Made by a program: the position numbers and the translations under genes. Shown here piece after piece: positions 17,840-27,315 of a DNA stretch of 33,012 bases (position 1 is its first letter; each line of letters begins with the position of its first letter). The notes beneath the pieces were generated by a model. It was given only the letters and a program-made list of their open reading frames with translations. It was not told the origin of the DNA and made no database searches. The DNA lies in NCBI GenBank assembly GCA_016281825.1, contig JAEEJI010000025.1, forward strand, positions 1 to 33,012, written 5' to 3'. Source of the DNA: Muribaculaceae bacterium. Lineage in GTDB: Bacteria; Bacteroidota; Bacteroidia; Bacteroidales; Muribaculaceae.

Positions 17840-19309
17840 ATGAAAAGAATTGATTGCTTTATCCCGTTTGTCAATGCCGAGCAGGCAGGGCAGACCATCG
17901 CGAACCTGAAGGCCGAGAGCTTGGTTGCTAACATCTATTTGCTGGCTGGCGAGAATGCCGAGGCTGGTGTTGAAGGATGCCACATGCTCAAGGTGAAGAA
18001 CCTGACCAGCAGCGAGACCATGCGCGTCATCGCCGGTCATGTGCAGAGCGACTATGCCATGCTCTACACCAAACACGATACCCTTAAGTTCGCCCCCTTC
18101 GCCGTCGAGCGCTTTGTCAAGCTCGCTGACGACAGTGGTGCAGGCATGCTCTATGCCGACCACTACAATGTCACCGAGAAGGGTGCCGCCAAGGCTCCGG
18201 TGATTGACTACCAGTTTGGCTCCCTGCGCGATGACTTCGATTTTGGCTCGGTGCTGCTGTTCTGTGGCTGCTGCATGAAGAAGGCTGCCGAGGCGATGAA
18301 GGCCGATTATGAGCACGCCGGACTCTATGACTTGCGCTTGAAACTCTCGCAGTTTGCCGACATCTGCCACATCAACGAGTTCCTCTACAGTGATGTCGAG
18401 CTGGACACCCGCAAGAGCGGTGAGAAGATCTTTGACTATGTCGACCCGCGCAACCGTGGCCGACAGATTGAAATGGAGGCTGCCTGTACCGAGCACCTCA
18501 AGGAGATTGGTGGCTACCTCGCTCCCGAGGTTGACGGCAAGCCCAACTTCAAGCACATCGAGTTTGACCAGGGCGACTTTGAGGTTGAGGCAACGGTGAT
18601 GATTCCTGTGCGCAACCGCATCCGCACCATCCGCGACGCCATCGACAGTGTCCTGCGCCAGAAGACCAATTTCAAGTTCAACCTCATGGTGGTGGACAAC
18701 TTCTCGACCGACGGCACCCGCGAGGCCATCGCTGAGTACGACGACCCGCGTCTGATCCACATTATTGCCGATTTCTATGACATGGGCATTGGCGGTTATT
18801 GGAACCTGGCAGCGCACCACGAGAAGGCCGGCAAGTTCATCGTCCAACTCGACAGTGACGACATGTACACGGACGAGAACACGCTGCAGACGATGGTCAA
18901 CGCGTTCTATGAGCAGAATGTGGCAATGGTCGTGGGCACCTACCTGATGACCGACATCAACTGCAACCCCATCCCTCCCGGCGTGATCGACCACAAGGAG
19001 TGGACACCCGAGAACGGCCGAAACAATGCCCTGCGCATCAACGGTCTGGGCGCTCCCCGTGCGTTCTACACTCCGGTGCTGCGCGCCGTGAAGATTCCCA
19101 ACACCAGCTATGGCGAGGACTATGCCTTGGGCTTGAACATCTCTCGCACCTACCAGATTGGCCGTGTCTATGAGCCAGTCTATCTGTGCCGCCGTTGGGA
19201 CGACAACAGCGATGCCAGTCTCGATGTCGAGAAGATGAACCGTAACAACCTCTACAAGGACCGCATCCGCACCTGGGAACTCCAGGCCCGCATCAAACTT
19301 AATTCATAA
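17840..19309 (+). CDS. Family 2 glycosyltransferase with a probable second, divergent N-terminal GT-A-like domain
   Basis: C-terminal half ATVMIPVRNRIRTIRDAIDSVLRQKTNFKFNLMVVDNFSTDGT...QLDSDDMY; N-terminal half MKRIDCFIPFVNAEQAGQTIANLKAE...YADHYNV. Confidence 0.85.
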   Translation: MKRIDCFIPFVNAEQAGQTIANLKAESLVANIYLLAGENAEAGVEGCHMLKVKNLTSSETMRVIAGHVQSDYAMLYTKHDTLKFAPFAVERFVKLADDSGAGMLYADHYNVTEKGAAKAPVIDYQFGSLRDDFDFGSVLLFCGCCMKKAAEAMKADYEHAGLYDLRLKLSQFADICHINEFLYSDVELDTRKSGEKIFDYVDPRNRGRQIEMEAACTEHLKEIGGYLAPEVDGKPNFKHIEFDQGDFEVEATVMIPVRNRIRTIRDAIDSVLRQKTNFKFNLMVVDNFSTDGTREAIAEYDDPRLIHIIADFYDMGIGGYWNLAAHHEKAGKFIVQLDSDDMYTDENTLQTMVNAFYEQNVAMVVGTYLMTDINCNPIPPGVIDHKEWTPENGRNNALRINGLGAPRAFYTPVLRAVKIPNTSYGEDYALGLNISRTYQIGRVYEPVYLCRRWDDNSDASLDVEKMNRNNLYKDRIRTWELQARIKLNS

Positions 19310-19316
19310 TTCAAAA

Positions 19317-19337
19317 TTAAGAATTAAGAATTAAGAA
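19317..19337. repeat. Heptamer array (TTAAGAA)x3
   Basis: Exact 7-bp copies just after the GT2 stop codon. Confidence 0.9.
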
Positions 19338-19345
19338 AAGATGGT

Positions 19346-19398
19346 CTAGTTCTCTAGACTTTCTAGATATTCTAGATAATCTAGAGCCTCTAGTCTAG
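19346..19398. repeat. 9-bp phased CTAG array, 7 CTAG units
   Basis: CTAG at 19346, 19354, 19363, 19372, 19381, 19390, 19395. Confidence 0.9.
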
Positions 19399-19405
19399 CA
19401 AATAA

Positions 19406-19426
19406 TTCTCAGTTCTCCATTCTCAA
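19406..19426. repeat. Inverted-orientation heptamer array (TTCTCnn)x3
   Basis: TTCTCAG TTCTCCA TTCTCAA, 10 nt before the DUF4922 start codon. Confidence 0.85.
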
Positions 19427-19435
19427 TTAAGGACG

Positions 19436-20386
19436 ATGAACCTCGGTGAGCAAATAGATGCGCTGCTTGAGCGTCAAATGCGCTCATGGCAATTGGTGCG
19501 CGACAACTATGCCGCGCTCCAGGACCTGCCCATGCGCAGTGTCTCGTTGGCTCACTCCGAGGTCATCTTGCAGTGCAACCCCGCGCGCCGCCGTTCGAGT
19601 GGCGCACGGGTGGACGCTGCCTCGCTGGCGGCACGACCATGTTTCCTGTGCCGCGAGCATCAACCCCCCGAGCAGGAGATGGTGGAGTGGGGCGGTGCCT
19701 ACAAGATTCAGGTCAATCCATATCCCATTTTCCCATCGCATCTGACAATCGCTTCGCTTGAGCATGTACCGCAGCGATTGGAGCCGCGCCGCATCGACCA
19801 GATGCTGGAGTTGGCATTGGAATTGCCCGATTGGGTACTGTTCTACAACGGCCCGCAGTGTGGAGCGTCAGCACCCGACCACATGCACTTTCAGGCGGGT
19901 TGCAAGGGTTTCTTGCCGCTTTGTGATGAGGTGGTCGACCCAGCTCTGTGGCCCGATGATGAGTTGATTGAGGCCTCTAGCGATGGCTTCATCGGCTTCA
20001 CCCAGCGCCTTGATCGCCCCATGTTCTTCATCCGCACCGAGAGCCGACCCTTGGCAAGTTTTTACATGGCGCGGTTACAGGTAGCGATGATGTTGGCGGT
20101 GGGCAGTGTAGACGAACCCATGCAGAATGTGCTTTGTTGGCACGAGGGAGACTACTACAACGTGGTGGTGTTCCCGCGCCGCAAGCATCGGCCCGACTGC
20201 TATGGCGAGGGTGAGGGGCAGTTCTTGCTAAGCCCGGCCTCGGTCGACATGGGAGGCGTCTGGGCCATCGCCGCTCAGCGTGACTATGACACCCTCACGG
20301 CAGAACACCTGCAAGCCATTATCAACGAACTGTGTGCCGACAATGCCACCATCGTCCGCATCATCGACCACTTTCACAAAACATGA
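19436..20386 (+). CDS. DUF4922, HIT/nucleotidyltransferase-like protein
   Basis: RPCFLCREHQPPEQ, VNPYPIFPSHLTIAS, NGPQCGASAPDHMHFQAG (HxHxQ). Confidence 0.85.
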   Translation: MNLGEQIDALLERQMRSWQLVRDNYAALQDLPMRSVSLAHSEVILQCNPARRRSSGARVDAASLAARPCFLCREHQPPEQEMVEWGGAYKIQVNPYPIFPSHLTIASLEHVPQRLEPRRIDQMLELALELPDWVLFYNGPQCGASAPDHMHFQAGCKGFLPLCDEVVDPALWPDDELIEASSDGFIGFTQRLDRPMFFIRTESRPLASFYMARLQVAMMLAVGSVDEPMQNVLCWHEGDYYNVVVFPRRKHRPDCYGEGEGQFLLSPASVDMGGVWAIAAQRDYDTLTAEHLQAIINELCADNATIVRIIDHFHKT

Positions 20387-20398
20387 TAAAAGAATGAA

Positions 20399-20438
20399 CT
20401 CGAACCCTCGAACCCTCGAATGCTCGAAAACTCGAAAA
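20399..20438. repeat. Octamer array (CTCGAANN)x5 in the spoIID-like 5' leader
   Basis: CTCGAA at 20399, 20407, 20415, 20423, 20431. Confidence 0.9.
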
Positions 20439-20441
20439 AAA

Positions 20442-21785
20442 ATGATGGATAAACAACAACCAACCGTGAGTGTTGGCATCATGAGCGCCGCAAGTGTGCG
20501 TTTTGTGCTCAATGGCGATTACCAGTTTATGGCCAACATGACAGTGACCGGCAGTCAACAAGTTGACGCTGAAGACAACAGCCTGCTATGGCAAGGGCAG
20601 CATTGTCAAGAGATACTGCTGACTCCAATCAATGCCGAGGGTTCATTCACATTATGTGACGTGACCATCGGCGTGAGTTTCCACTGGCGCCGCAAGGAGG
20701 ATCAAACGTTCCGTGGTAGCCTGAAACTCATCATGGAGAATGGGCTGGTCACTGCCATCAACGTCGTCCCCGTCGAGGACTATCTCACCAGTGTCATCTC
20801 GAGCGAGATGAGCGCAAAGGCATCGCTCGAGCTTCTTAAGGCGCATGCCGTAATTTCACGCAGTTGGCTGTTGGCGCAAATCCAACACAAACCGGCCGAA
20901 AAGGCTACAAACGACTCGGTGATGAGCGACCTGCAGCCCGACTTGGGCACAGGCGACGGTGATGAGACCATCAAGTGGTGGGATCGTGACGACCATGTCA
21001 ACTACGATGTGTGCGCCGATGATCATTGCCAACGCTACCAGGGCATCACCCGTGCCTCCACACCCACCGTCGAGCAGGCCATCCAGGCTACTTGGGGCGA
21101 GGTACTCGTGCATGGCGGCGAATTGTGTGACGCGCGCTTCAGCAAGTCGTGCGGAGGCGTGATGGAGGAGTTCGAGAACTGCTGGCAGGATGAGCATCAT
21201 GACTACCTGGAGGCGCGCCGTGACGGCGAGGATGAGACCGACTTCCCCGACCTCACCCGCGAAGCGACTGCCGAGGAGTGGATTCTCACCAGCCCCAAGG
21301 CGTTCTGCAACACCCACGACCCAGCCATCTTGAGCCAGGTACTGAACGATTACGACCAAGAGACCACCGACTTCTACCGCTGGCGCGTCGAGTATACGCA
21401 AGAGCAATTAGCCGACCTCATCAAACGCCGCACAGGCGTTGACTATGGTCGAATCCGCGACCTGCAGCCAGTGGCGCGAGGCACCAGCGGCCGACTCTAT
21501 AAGATGAAAATCGTGGGTGAGAAGTGTTCCCGCGTCATTGGCAAGGAACTTGCTATCCGCTATGCCTTGAGCGAGACCGCCCTTTACAGTTCGGCATTCG
21601 TGGTCGAACGTCACGATATCGATGCCGACGGCTATCCCGCCAAGTTCGTCTTGCGCGGTGCTGGTTGGGGACATGGCGTGGGTCTATGCCAGATCGGTGC
21701 AGCCGTCATGGGGGCAAAGGGCTATAACTACAAACAAATACTGCTCCACTACTTCGTCGGAGCAAACATCGAGAAAAAATATTAA
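20442..21785 (+). CDS. SpoIID/LytB-domain protein without an evident signal peptide
   Basis: VEDYLTSVISSEMSAKASLELLKAHAVISRSWLLAQ, FSKSCGGVMEEFENCW, GAGWGHGVGLCQIGAAVMGAKGYNYKQILLHYF; start reassigned to the MMDKQQP codon. Confidence 0.88.
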   Translation: MMDKQQPTVSVGIMSAASVRFVLNGDYQFMANMTVTGSQQVDAEDNSLLWQGQHCQEILLTPINAEGSFTLCDVTIGVSFHWRRKEDQTFRGSLKLIMENGLVTAINVVPVEDYLTSVISSEMSAKASLELLKAHAVISRSWLLAQIQHKPAEKATNDSVMSDLQPDLGTGDGDETIKWWDRDDHVNYDVCADDHCQRYQGITRASTPTVEQAIQATWGEVLVHGGELCDARFSKSCGGVMEEFENCWQDEHHDYLEARRDGEDETDFPDLTREATAEEWILTSPKAFCNTHDPAILSQVLNDYDQETTDFYRWRVEYTQEQLADLIKRRTGVDYGRIRDLQPVARGTSGRLYKMKIVGEKCSRVIGKELAIRYALSETALYSSAFVVERHDIDADGYPAKFVLRGAGWGHGVGLCQIGAAVMGAKGYNYKQILLHYFVGANIEKKY

Positions 21786-21814
21786 CTATAGAAATCTCAA
21801 ATGTCATTAACAAT

Positions 21815-23146
21815 ATGAATACTGATGTTCCTTTGAAAGAGAAATCGCCTTGGTGGTGGGTCCCAACTCTATACTTTGCTGAAGGCGTACCTTATTTTGT
21901 CGTCAATAACATCTCGGTAATGATGTTCACCAAGATGGGCGTACCCAATGGCGATATGTCGTTCTTTACCACTTTGCTCTATTTCCCGTGGTTTTTGAAA
22001 GGCATTTGGAGCCCAATAGTAGATGTTGTCAAGACCAAACGCTGGTGGATTATTGCCATGCAGGTTCTGATGACTGCTATGATGGTTCTTCTCACACTGA
22101 CCTTGCCCAAGCCGGAAAATGCGGTGATTAGCGGAGGACACACGCCCATAAGCATGTTTACCATCACGCTCATCCTGTTTATAATCGCTGCTTTTGCCAG
22201 CGCTACACACGACATTGCCGCCGATGGCTACTATATGTTGGCGCACAGTCCCAGCAGTCAGGCAGCATTCATCGGAATCCGTAGTGTGTTCTATCGTGTT
22301 GCATCGGTCTTTGGTCAGGGAGTGCTGGTGTTCATTGCTGGTATGATTGAGAAGGACACTGGCAACATTCCTATGTCGTGGCAAATCACGTTAGGTGTGT
22401 CGGCTGCTATCTTCTTCCTCATCACTTTATATCACACGTTTAAACTGCCACACTCATCTGACGATAAGCCGCGCATCGACAGTGCCACAAGTACACTGAG
22501 TGACAACATGCGTGAGTTGGGAAATTCTTTCAAGACATTTGTCCAGAAACCAGGTGTGTTGCTGGCTATCGCTTTCATGCTGCTCTATCGCTTGCCTGAA
22601 GGTTTCCTCATCAAGTTGTGTCAGCCTTTCTTGGTCCACTCAATTGAGGATGGTGGTCTGGGATTGCCTACCGAACTGGTGGGTACTGTCTATGGCGTGT
22701 TCGGTGTGATAGCGCTGTTATTGGGTGGTATCTTGGGAGGCATCTATTCGTCGCGCGTGGGACTAAAGAAGTCGTTGTGGCTCATGGCTGCCTGTATGAC
22801 TTTACCTTGTCTCACATTCGTCTATTTGGCGATTGCACAACCCGCAAATGTTGTTATTATCACTATCGCACTTTGCATTGAGCAGTTCGGTTACGGGTTT
22901 GGTTTCACTGCCTATATGCTTTATATGATGTATTTTAGCGAAGGTGAATTCAAAACATCACATTATGCTATCTGCACCGCCTTTATGGCATTAAGCATGA
23001 TGTTGCCTGGCTTCGTGGCTGGATACATCCAGGAAGCAATCGGTTATGTCAACTTCTTCTGGATGGTCATGGCTTGCTGCTTTGCAACACTGATAGTGAC
23101 CTATTTTGTCGACAAGAAGATTGACCCAGAATATGGTCGTAAATAA
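21815..23146 (+). CDS. ampG: AmpG-like MFS muropeptide permease
   Basis: PTLYFAEGVPYFVVNNISVMMFTKMGV, ATHDIAADGYYM, YRLPEGFLIKLCQPFL. Confidence 0.85.
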   Translation: MNTDVPLKEKSPWWWVPTLYFAEGVPYFVVNNISVMMFTKMGVPNGDMSFFTTLLYFPWFLKGIWSPIVDVVKTKRWWIIAMQVLMTAMMVLLTLTLPKPENAVISGGHTPISMFTITLILFIIAAFASATHDIAADGYYMLAHSPSSQAAFIGIRSVFYRVASVFGQGVLVFIAGMIEKDTGNIPMSWQITLGVSAAIFFLITLYHTFKLPHSSDDKPRIDSATSTLSDNMRELGNSFKTFVQKPGVLLAIAFMLLYRLPEGFLIKLCQPFLVHSIEDGGLGLPTELVGTVYGVFGVIALLLGGILGGIYSSRVGLKKSLWLMAACMTLPCLTFVYLAIAQPANVVIITIALCIEQFGYGFGFTAYMLYMMYFSEGEFKTSHYAICTAFMALSMMLPGFVAGYIQEAIGYVNFFWMVMACCFATLIVTYFVDKKIDPEYGRK

Positions 23147-23166
23147 CCACAAAAAATGAGACAACT

Positions 23167-24438
23167 ATGAAAAAGATATTTTTGACATTACTCGCCTGTG
23201 TGATGACGGCCCTGACGCTCAGCGCCGTGGTCAAGCCCGGCATCGAGGTGCTGCGCGACGGTGGCTTCAAGCAGCTGCAAGGCAAGCGCGTGGGACTGGT
23301 GACCAATCCTAGCGGCATCGACAATAATCTCAAAAGCACGGTCGATATCCTGCATCAGGCACCCGGCGTGAAGTTGGTCGCCCTGTTCGGACCCGAGCAT
23401 GGTGTGCGCGGCAATGCACATGCCGGTGACGCCGTGGGCGATGCCGTTGACCCCGAGACAGGCATCAAGATGTACTCGCTCTACGGCAAGACCCACAAAC
23501 CCACCGCCGAGATGCTCCGCGACATCGACGTGCTGGTTTACGACATCCAGGACATCGGATGCCGCAGTTATACGTTTTATGCTACCATGGGTGTGTGCAT
23601 GGAAGCCTGTGCCGAGAACAACAAGGAGTTCATGGTGCTCGACCGCCCCAATCCGTTGGGTGGGAACAAGGTGGAGGGCAACCTCGTCGAGGACGGCTAT
23701 TTCTCGTTCGTGAGCAAGTACGCCATCCCCTACCTCTATGGTCTTACACCGGGTGAACTGGCGCGCTTCCTCAACGAGGAAGGTCACATCAAGGGTCACG
23801 CCAAACTCACCGTCATACCCATGGAGGGCTGGACACGCGACATGAAGTTCCGTGACACGGGAATGCCTTGGGTGGCTCCCTCCCCGCAGATTCCTGCGCC
23901 GGAGAACGCCTTCTTCTATCCCGTGAGCGGCATCTTGGGCGAACTCTACATCTTCAACACGGGCATCGGCTACACACTGCCTTTTGAGTGCTTTGCCGCC
24001 TCGTGGATTGATGCAGATGCTCTGGCTCGTAACATGAATGCACTGAACCTGCCGGGAATGAAGTTTCGCCCCATCAACTACAAACCGTTCTTCGCGTTGA
24101 GCGTGGCCGTTGACAAGTCGCTGCAAGAGGTCCATGGCGTCCAGATTTATATCACCGACTTTGACAAGGCCAATCTGGTACTCACACAGTTCTACTTCTT
24201 GCAGGTCATTCACGAGATGTACCCCGAAAAGGAACTCTTCGAGCAGAATACCAAGCGTTACAATATGTTTGACAAGGTGTGCGGCACCAAGGAAATCCGA
24301 GAGCGCTTCTGCAAGCGATATCGCGTGGCCGACATCATTCATCTCTTCAATAAGGACGCTGAGGCGTTCAAGCAGCGCTCTACAATGTATTATCTCTACC
24401 ACAAGGGAAGCGACCTGGGATTGGTCGACTTGCCTTGA
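23167..24438 (+). CDS. namZ: DUF1343 family exo-beta-N-acetylmuramidase NamZ (YbbC-like), secreted
   Basis: RVGLVTNPSGIDNNLKSTVDIL, LFGPEHGVRGNAHAGD, VYDIQDIGCRSYTFYATM, LDRPNPLGGNKVEGN; N-terminal signal peptide. Confidence 0.9.
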   Translation: MKKIFLTLLACVMTALTLSAVVKPGIEVLRDGGFKQLQGKRVGLVTNPSGIDNNLKSTVDILHQAPGVKLVALFGPEHGVRGNAHAGDAVGDAVDPETGIKMYSLYGKTHKPTAEMLRDIDVLVYDIQDIGCRSYTFYATMGVCMEACAENNKEFMVLDRPNPLGGNKVEGNLVEDGYFSFVSKYAIPYLYGLTPGELARFLNEEGHIKGHAKLTVIPMEGWTRDMKFRDTGMPWVAPSPQIPAPENAFFYPVSGILGELYIFNTGIGYTLPFECFAASWIDADALARNMNALNLPGMKFRPINYKPFFALSVAVDKSLQEVHGVQIYITDFDKANLVLTQFYFLQVIHEMYPEKELFEQNTKRYNMFDKVCGTKEIRERFCKRYRVADIIHLFNKDAEAFKQRSTMYYLYHKGSDLGLVDLP

Positions 24439-24457
24439 CAACTAATCTACACTTGTC

Positions 24458-27259
24458 ATGGATGCGCGATATAAGGATTTTGTCAAGCGGGTCAAACAGT
24501 TTATCTCTGCCGACCGAATTTATACCGATGACCTCCGCCGCTTGGCGTGGGGTACTGATGCAGGTTTTTACCGACATGTGCCGCAGGTGGTGGTGCGAAG
24601 CCGCGACGAGCAGGAGGTGAGCCGTCTGCTCGCAATCGCCCACGAGATGCGTCTGCCAGTCACCTTCAGGGCGGCAGGAACAAGCCTCAGCGGACAGACG
24701 GTGACCGACTCTATCCTCATTGTGGCGGGCAAGAACTGGGAGCGATATTCCATTGCCCCCGATGCCTCGACCATCACCCTGCAGCCGGGACTGGTGGGAC
24801 ACAAGGTGGACGATATTCTGGCACCGCTGGGACGAACCTTCACCCCCGACCCCGCTTCGAAGAATTCGGCGATGGTGGGTGGCATCGTCATCAACAACGC
24901 GTCGGGCATGAGCTGCGGCACGCACGCCAACAGCGACCGTGTCATGCGCTCGATGCGCATTGTCCTCGCCGACGGCACCATCCTCGACACGGGCAATGAG
25001 CGCAGCCGAGAGCAGTTCCGCAACACGCACCCCGAGTTTGTCGCAGCCATTGAGCAGCTGCGCGACCGCGTGCTGGCCGATACCGAACTCGCCGACCGCA
25101 TCCGTCGCAAGTATGCCATCAAGAATGTTACGGGTCTGAACATCGCGCCCTTTGTGCGCTTCACCGACCCCTTCGATATCATCACCCACCTGATGGTGGG
25201 CAGCGAGGGCACCCTCGCCTTTGCCAGCGAGTTCACCATGGCGACGGGGCATCTGTCGCCGTTCCGTGCCAGCGCGATGCTCTATTTTCAGGAGATGCGC
25301 AAGGCATGCGAGGCGGTGGTGGCGATGAAGCAGGGACCGGTGCATTGCGCCGAGCTGCTCGACCGAAAGTCGCTGGCGAGTGTCGACGACAACACGGGCG
25401 AGAACCTCACCGCCGTGCTGGTGCAGACCTTTGCCGACTCGCAGGACGAATTGGATGCCAATATCTCCGAAATCAACCGCATCCTCGAGCCTTTCACCCT
25501 TTATGTCCCGGCGCGCTTCACCAGCGACCCGGCGGAGTACGGCAAGTATTGGGCAATCCGTTCGGGCATCTTCCCCAGCGTGGGTGGCACGCGGCCGCTG
25601 GGCACGACGGTCATCATCGAGGATGTGGCGTTCCACATCGAGGACTTGCCCGAGGCGACTGTCGACTTGGCGAATATGCTCAACGAGCATGGTTATGACG
25701 ACAGTTGCATCTATGGCCACGCACTCGAAGGAAACTACCACTTTATCATCTCACAGTCGTTCGACACGCCCGAGGAGGTGGCGCGTTACCGCAACCTCAT
25801 GGATCAGGTGGTCAGGCTCGTCGTCGATAAGTATGACGGCTCGCTCAAGGCCGAGCATGGCACGGGACGCAACATGGCGCCGTTCGTGCGCAAGGAGTGG
25901 GGCGACAAGGCCTACGAAATCATGCGCGAGGTCAAGCATATCTTTGACCCCGAGGGAATCCTCAATCCGGGTGTCATCTTCAATGACGACCCCGACTGCT
26001 TCATCAAGGATGTCAAACCCATGCCGCTGACCAACGAACATGTGGACCGCTGCATCGAGTGCGGCTTCTGCGAGGTGAACTGTGTGAGCTGCGGCATGAC
26101 ACTGTCGAGCCGCCAGCGCATCATCGTGCAGCGTGAGATCGCGCGGCTGCAGGCCACGGGCGAGGACCCCAAGCGCCTGGCGAGACTCAAGAAACAATAT
26201 CGTTATTACGGCAATCAGACCTGTGCCGCCGACGGACTGTGCAGCACGTCCTGCCCCATGAAAATCAATGTGGGCGACCTGACCCACGACCTGCGGGCAA
26301 AGGGGCGTGGCAAAGGCACGTTGGTACACGCAGTGGGAGCTGTCACAGCCAATCAGTTTTCCATCGTCAAGGGGGGGCTGAAGTCGCTGCTCTATGTCGC
26401 CGATGCCGCCCATACGGTGCTGGGCGACAAGGGTGTCACCGTCATGGGCAAGGCGTTCCACACCATCGGTGTCCCCCTTTGGACACCCTCTTTGCCCAAG
26501 CCTAAGAAAAATACCAAGTGGCAAGCTGCTGCCACCACGACGAGGCCCACGTATGCCGATGACGAACGCAGGGTGGTCTATTTCCCCAGCTGCCTGAATC
26601 AGACGATGGGACGCAGCAAGGGAGTAGAACAAGACCTCATCGATGCCGTGGTTGCTCTATTGAAACGTGCGGGCTGGGAGATTATCTTCCCCGAGGGCAT
26701 GAATCAGTTATGCTGTGGCATGATCTGGGAGAGCAAGGGAATGCCCGAGGTGGCTAACGAAAAGCTTTATGACTTGGAGGCGGCGCTGTTCGAAGCCTCT
26801 GATGGAGGCCTGTGGCCTGTCATCTGTGACCAGAGCCCCTGCCTGCACCGAATGCGGCGGCTCATGAAACCGGTCAAGCCGATGGAGCTCATGGAGTTCA
26901 TACACGACTATGTCGCCGACTCGCTCACGTTCCATCCCACCGACGAGCCCATCGCGTTGCACTTGACGTGCAGCACACGGCTCATGGGAATCGACGGCAA
27001 GGTGCTGGATCTGGCACGCCGCTGCTCCACACGCGTGGTCGTGCCTGATGGGGTAGGGTGCTGCGGCTTTGCCGGGGACAAGGGCTTCACCCATCCCGAA
27101 CTGAACGCCTACGCCCTGCGCAACCTGCGTAAGACCATTGAAGAGGCGGGCATAAAACGTGGCTTCAGCAACAGCCGCACCTGCGAGATTGGCCTCACCA
27201 CACACAGCGGCATCCCCTACCAGTCACTCATCTACCTCATTGACGAGGTCACGAGATAG
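24458..27259 (+). CDS. FAD-linked D-lactate dehydrogenase-like oxidoreductase with Fe-S and CCG domains
   Basis: FRAAGTSLSGQTVTDSILI, NSAMVGGIVINNASGMSCGTHANSDR, C-terminal FAD-oxidase region, CIECGFCEVNC...C...C, CCGMIWESKGM, GCCGFAGDKGF. Confidence 0.88.
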   Translation: MDARYKDFVKRVKQFISADRIYTDDLRRLAWGTDAGFYRHVPQVVVRSRDEQEVSRLLAIAHEMRLPVTFRAAGTSLSGQTVTDSILIVAGKNWERYSIAPDASTITLQPGLVGHKVDDILAPLGRTFTPDPASKNSAMVGGIVINNASGMSCGTHANSDRVMRSMRIVLADGTILDTGNERSREQFRNTHPEFVAAIEQLRDRVLADTELADRIRRKYAIKNVTGLNIAPFVRFTDPFDIITHLMVGSEGTLAFASEFTMATGHLSPFRASAMLYFQEMRKACEAVVAMKQGPVHCAELLDRKSLASVDDNTGENLTAVLVQTFADSQDELDANISEINRILEPFTLYVPARFTSDPAEYGKYWAIRSGIFPSVGGTRPLGTTVIIEDVAFHIEDLPEATVDLANMLNEHGYDDSCIYGHALEGNYHFIISQSFDTPEEVARYRNLMDQVVRLVVDKYDGSLKAEHGTGRNMAPFVRKEWGDKAYEIMREVKHIFDPEGILNPGVIFNDDPDCFIKDVKPMPLTNEHVDRCIECGFCEVNCVSCGMTLSSRQRIIVQREIARLQATGEDPKRLARLKKQYRYYGNQTCAADGLCSTSCPMKINVGDLTHDLRAKGRGKGTLVHAVGAVTANQFSIVKGGLKSLLYVADAAHTVLGDKGVTVMGKAFHTIGVPLWTPSLPKPKKNTKWQAAATTTRPTYADDERRVVYFPSCLNQTMGRSKGVEQDLIDAVVALLKRAGWEIIFPEGMNQLCCGMIWESKGMPEVANEKLYDLEAALFEASDGGLWPVICDQSPCLHRMRRLMKPVKPMELMEFIHDYVADSLTFHPTDEPIALHLTCSTRLMGIDGKVLDLARRCSTRVVVPDGVGCCGFAGDKGFTHPELNAYALRNLRKTIEEAGIKRGFSNSRTCEIGLTTHSGIPYQSLIYLIDEVTR

Positions 27260-27282
27260 ATGATAGATAGTATGTTATGTAA

Positions 27283-27301
27283 TCCGAGACGCAGTCTTGG
27301 A
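27283..27301. repeat. Triloop palindrome TCCGAGAC-GCA-GTCTTGGA
   Basis: 8-bp stem with one wobble/mismatch; near-identical copy at 28490. Confidence 0.8.
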
Positions 27302-27315
27302 CAACAATAAAGACA

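Noticed and set aside
16639-18994. Two 387-aa minus-strand ORFs antisense to the amidase and GT2 genes
   Set aside because: Val/His/Asp-rich shadow translations without domain signatures.
20280-20441. N-terminal extension of the SpoIID-like ORF
   Set aside because: Overlaps the DUF4922 gene out of frame and runs through the octamer repeat; the 20442 start is more plausible.
23188-24441. 417-aa minus-strand ORF antisense to namZ
   Set aside because: Composition-driven shadow ORF; the plus-strand NamZ has clear family motifs.
24380-25741. 453-aa minus-strand ORF antisense to the D-lactate dehydrogenase-like gene
   Set aside because: No recognisable motifs, fully antisense to a strongly supported CDS; long antisense frames are expected in this GC-rich codon usage.
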